From Treponema sp. (GTDB lineage Bacteria > Spirochaetota > Spirochaetia > Treponematales > Breznakiellaceae): DNA of 5,818 nucleotides. Shown here piece by piece: positions 5,047 through 5,818 of this stretch (the first letter of the stretch is position 1; each line of letters begins with the position of its first letter). The translations under genes and the position numbers were made by a program. The notes under the pieces were generated by a model. That model saw only the letters and a list, made by a program, of their open reading frames with translations, had not been told where the DNA came from and ran no database searches. Where the stretch lies: assembly GCA_031254795.1 (NCBI GenBank), contig JAIRTS010000021.1:1-5818 (forward strand), in the 5' to 3' direction.

Positions 5047-5402
5047 TGGAGGTGACGGGAGTCGAACCCGTGTCCTGATACGCGAAACACAAGCATCTAC
5101 AGGTTTAGCCGCGCATTATATTGTCGGGTGGCGCGTGGCTACGCGGCGCGCGGCGTCACCGTATTCCGGAAAATCTCGCCCCGCTCCGTCCGGACGCGAA
5201 GCAAGGCCAGCCTTGATTGCAACGCGGATAACCGTTCCTCAAGGCGCGGGAACGGGTCCACGTTGATTACGCAGCGAGTGCGTAATCAAAACTGTCGTTA
5301 GCGACTTTGGCTTTGGCAGTTATAATGATGCCGAATCAGGAGATCGGCGCTCCACCTGCAACCGGCGCCCCGAACCGTACCAATCGAAACCGGGACACCC
5401 CC
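5047..5402 (-). ncRNA. ssrA: Transfer-messenger RNA (tmRNA)
   Basis: A one-piece tmRNA of 356 nt that rescues stalled ribosomes and tags the nascent peptide for proteolysis, working with SmpB. The 5' end GGGGGUG (from 5402) pairs with CACCUCC (5054-5048) in the acceptor stem, discriminator A at 5047. The third pair is G.U, the alanyl-tRNA synthetase identity element. The T arm ACGGG-UUCGACU-CCCGU lies at 5071-5055. The 5' GUCCCGGUUUCGA and the 3' GGACACGGGUUCGA are the usual conserved tmRNA ends. The CCA tail is not encoded (UUU follows A5047), so it must be added. An 11-residue tag reads from 5302. The gene has its own near-consensus promoter. I did not fold the pseudoknots individually. Confidence 0.96.
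5267..5302 (-). other. tmRNA tag reading frame (ANDSFDYALAA)
   Basis: Resume codon GCU at 5302-5300, then AAC GAC AGU UUU GAU UAC GCA CUC GCU GCG and UAA (5269-5267). GUC precedes the resume codon, as in the E. coli tmRNA. The tag ends in ALAA, the ClpXP/ClpAP-type degron. The SFDY insert in place of E. coli ENY is, from memory, typical of treponemes. Confidence 0.93.
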
Positions 5403-5410
5403 AATGATTA

Positions 5411-5439
5411 TTTATACCATAGCGTCAAAATCGTGTCAA
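5411..5439 (-). promoter_or_regulatory. ssrA promoter, near consensus
   Basis: On the minus strand, -35 TTGACA (5439-5434) is perfect, the spacer is 17 bp, and -10 TATAAA (5416-5411) matches 5 of 6. The first G of tmRNA (5402) lies 9 nt from the -10, the expected start distance. The -35 and part of the spacer overlap the last codons of the small ORF upstream. Confidence 0.85.
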
Positions 5440-5727
5440 GTGAGCGCGTCGCCTCATAAACCGGAAAGGCAAAATATCTACACCGGCGAAGTTGTCGCCT
5501 TCCTCCGCCTCGGGCGGGCATTCTTCCGGTTTAGGCGCGGCAAGCTCTTGGCGCCCCTCGCGCGCCGGCAGATGGACTACGCGCCGCCTGCCAGCTTTCG
5601 GCGTCTCCCCCGCCGTCAGGCAAAAGCTGACGAGGATAAGCCCGTCCACCAAGGAAGATGGGTGCCATCGCGCGAATGCGGCGGCAAGGCAGGCTCCGAC
5701 CGGTAAACGCCCGCGTTTTTCGCTCAT
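5425..5727 (-). CDS. Small hypothetical protein upstream of ssrA
   Basis: A 100-residue product that I do not recognise. It has a basic N-terminus, a moderately hydrophobic stretch at about 24-39 (LVDGLILVSFCLTAG) that could be a weak membrane segment, a basic patch (GRRRVVHLPAREGR, 46-59), then an acidic Glu/Pro-rich part (about 65-78) and a basic tail. The start ATG 5727 overlaps the TGA of the ORF before it as ATGA, and a G-rich GGGGGGAAG lies just upstream, which argues for translational coupling. The stop falls inside the ssrA promoter spacer. Two plus-strand ORFs overlap the same bases, but neither has a convincing start context. GC-rich third positions in the middle of the gene support the minus strand. 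It may still be a chance ORF in GC-rich DNA. Confidence 0.45.
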   Translation of the reverse strand: MSEKRGRLPVGACLAAAFARWHPSSLVDGLILVSFCLTAGETPKAGRRRVVHLPAREGRQELAAPKPEECPPEAEEGDNFAGVDILPFRFMRRRAHLTRF

Positions 5728-5818
5728 GGCTTCCCCCCGTCGCTCATGGAAACGCGGCGGCGCTTTCTATAGGATAATATAACGCTTTGCAAGACAATGA
5801 AAAAGCACAGCATGGCGC
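5724..5818 (-). CDS. Partial ORF, membrane-like C-terminal segment, cut by window edge
   Basis: The frame is open from the right edge to TGA 5726-5724 and encodes about 31 residues. It contains the hydrophobic run MLCFFIVLQSVILSY followed by KRRRR-type basic residues (RKRRR) and a short polar tail ending DGGKP. A hydrophobic helix followed by a basic cluster fits the last transmembrane segment of a membrane protein or a short single-pass peptide starting at ATG 5813. It overlaps the next ORF by ATGA. Family unknown; the 5' part, if any, lies beyond the window. Confidence 0.35.
   Translation of the reverse strand, partial: AMLCFFIVLQSVILSYRKRRRVSMSDGGKP
5774..5803 (-). promoter_or_regulatory. 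Weak candidate promoter for the 100-residue ORF
   Basis: On the minus strand, TTTTCA (5803-5798; 4 of 6) is followed by TATATT (5781-5776) after 16 bp or TATTAT (5779-5774) after 18 bp. It lies inside the partial upstream ORF. If that ORF is not real, this would be the natural promoter of the small protein gene. Confidence 0.35.

Noticed and set aside
5492..5782. Plus-strand ORFs at 5404-5706 and 5492-5782
   Set aside because: They overlap each other and the ssrA promoter or the minus-strand small ORF, lack a Shine-Dalgarno, and have Arg/Ala/Ser-rich composition expected of antisense GC-rich frames.

Overview
The window is a GC-rich bacterial chromosomal segment, most likely from a spirochaete of the Treponema type. 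The best clue is the tmRNA gene on the minus strand, whose tag reads ANDSFDYALAA; from memory, the S-F-D-Y-A-L-A-A ending is the treponemal form. The membrane-anchored diguanylate cyclase and the homopolymeric G tract fit that lineage but do not prove it. The species assignment is inference.

Layout. Bases 1-171 hold no recognisable gene, only two stem-loops. A good promoter (172-201) then drives a plus-strand pair: a class I/II PLP-dependent aminotransferase (288-1583) and, overlapping its stop or a few bases after it, an exported HEAT-like helical-repeat protein (about 1589-2362). A 62-bp gap with short hairpins separates these from a convergent minus-strand gene for a Cache-PAS-GGDEF diguanylate cyclase (2425-4257). 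The leader of the cyclase is unusual. A near-consensus promoter (4483-4511) and a Shine-Dalgarno precede a small ORF (4298-4456) interrupted by a run of 15 C on the coding strand. Depending on the run length, this ORF ends early, inside a hairpin, or 15 nt before the cyclase start. This is the strongest candidate for something undescribed here: a possible phase-variable leader peptide controlling a c-di-GMP synthase.

From 4514 to 5021 there is a non-coding repeat block. It has three copies of a REP-like palindrome (GAGGCTGTTCCAAAAC arms, partly preserved by compensatory or wobble changes), a 3 x 12-bp tandem repeat inside the first copy, and two palindromes built on CCGCCC-TTTA-GGGCGG that resemble the ends of IS200/IS605-type or derived palindromic elements.

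Next on the minus strand come ssrA (5047-5402) with a near-consensus promoter, a likely 100-residue small protein (5425-5727) whose end runs into that promoter, and the tail of a further ORF overlapping it by ATGA and leaving the window (5724-5818). Functionally the window mixes metabolism (aminotransferase), an exported scaffold-like protein, second-messenger signalling and ribosome rescue; nothing ties these into one pathway.
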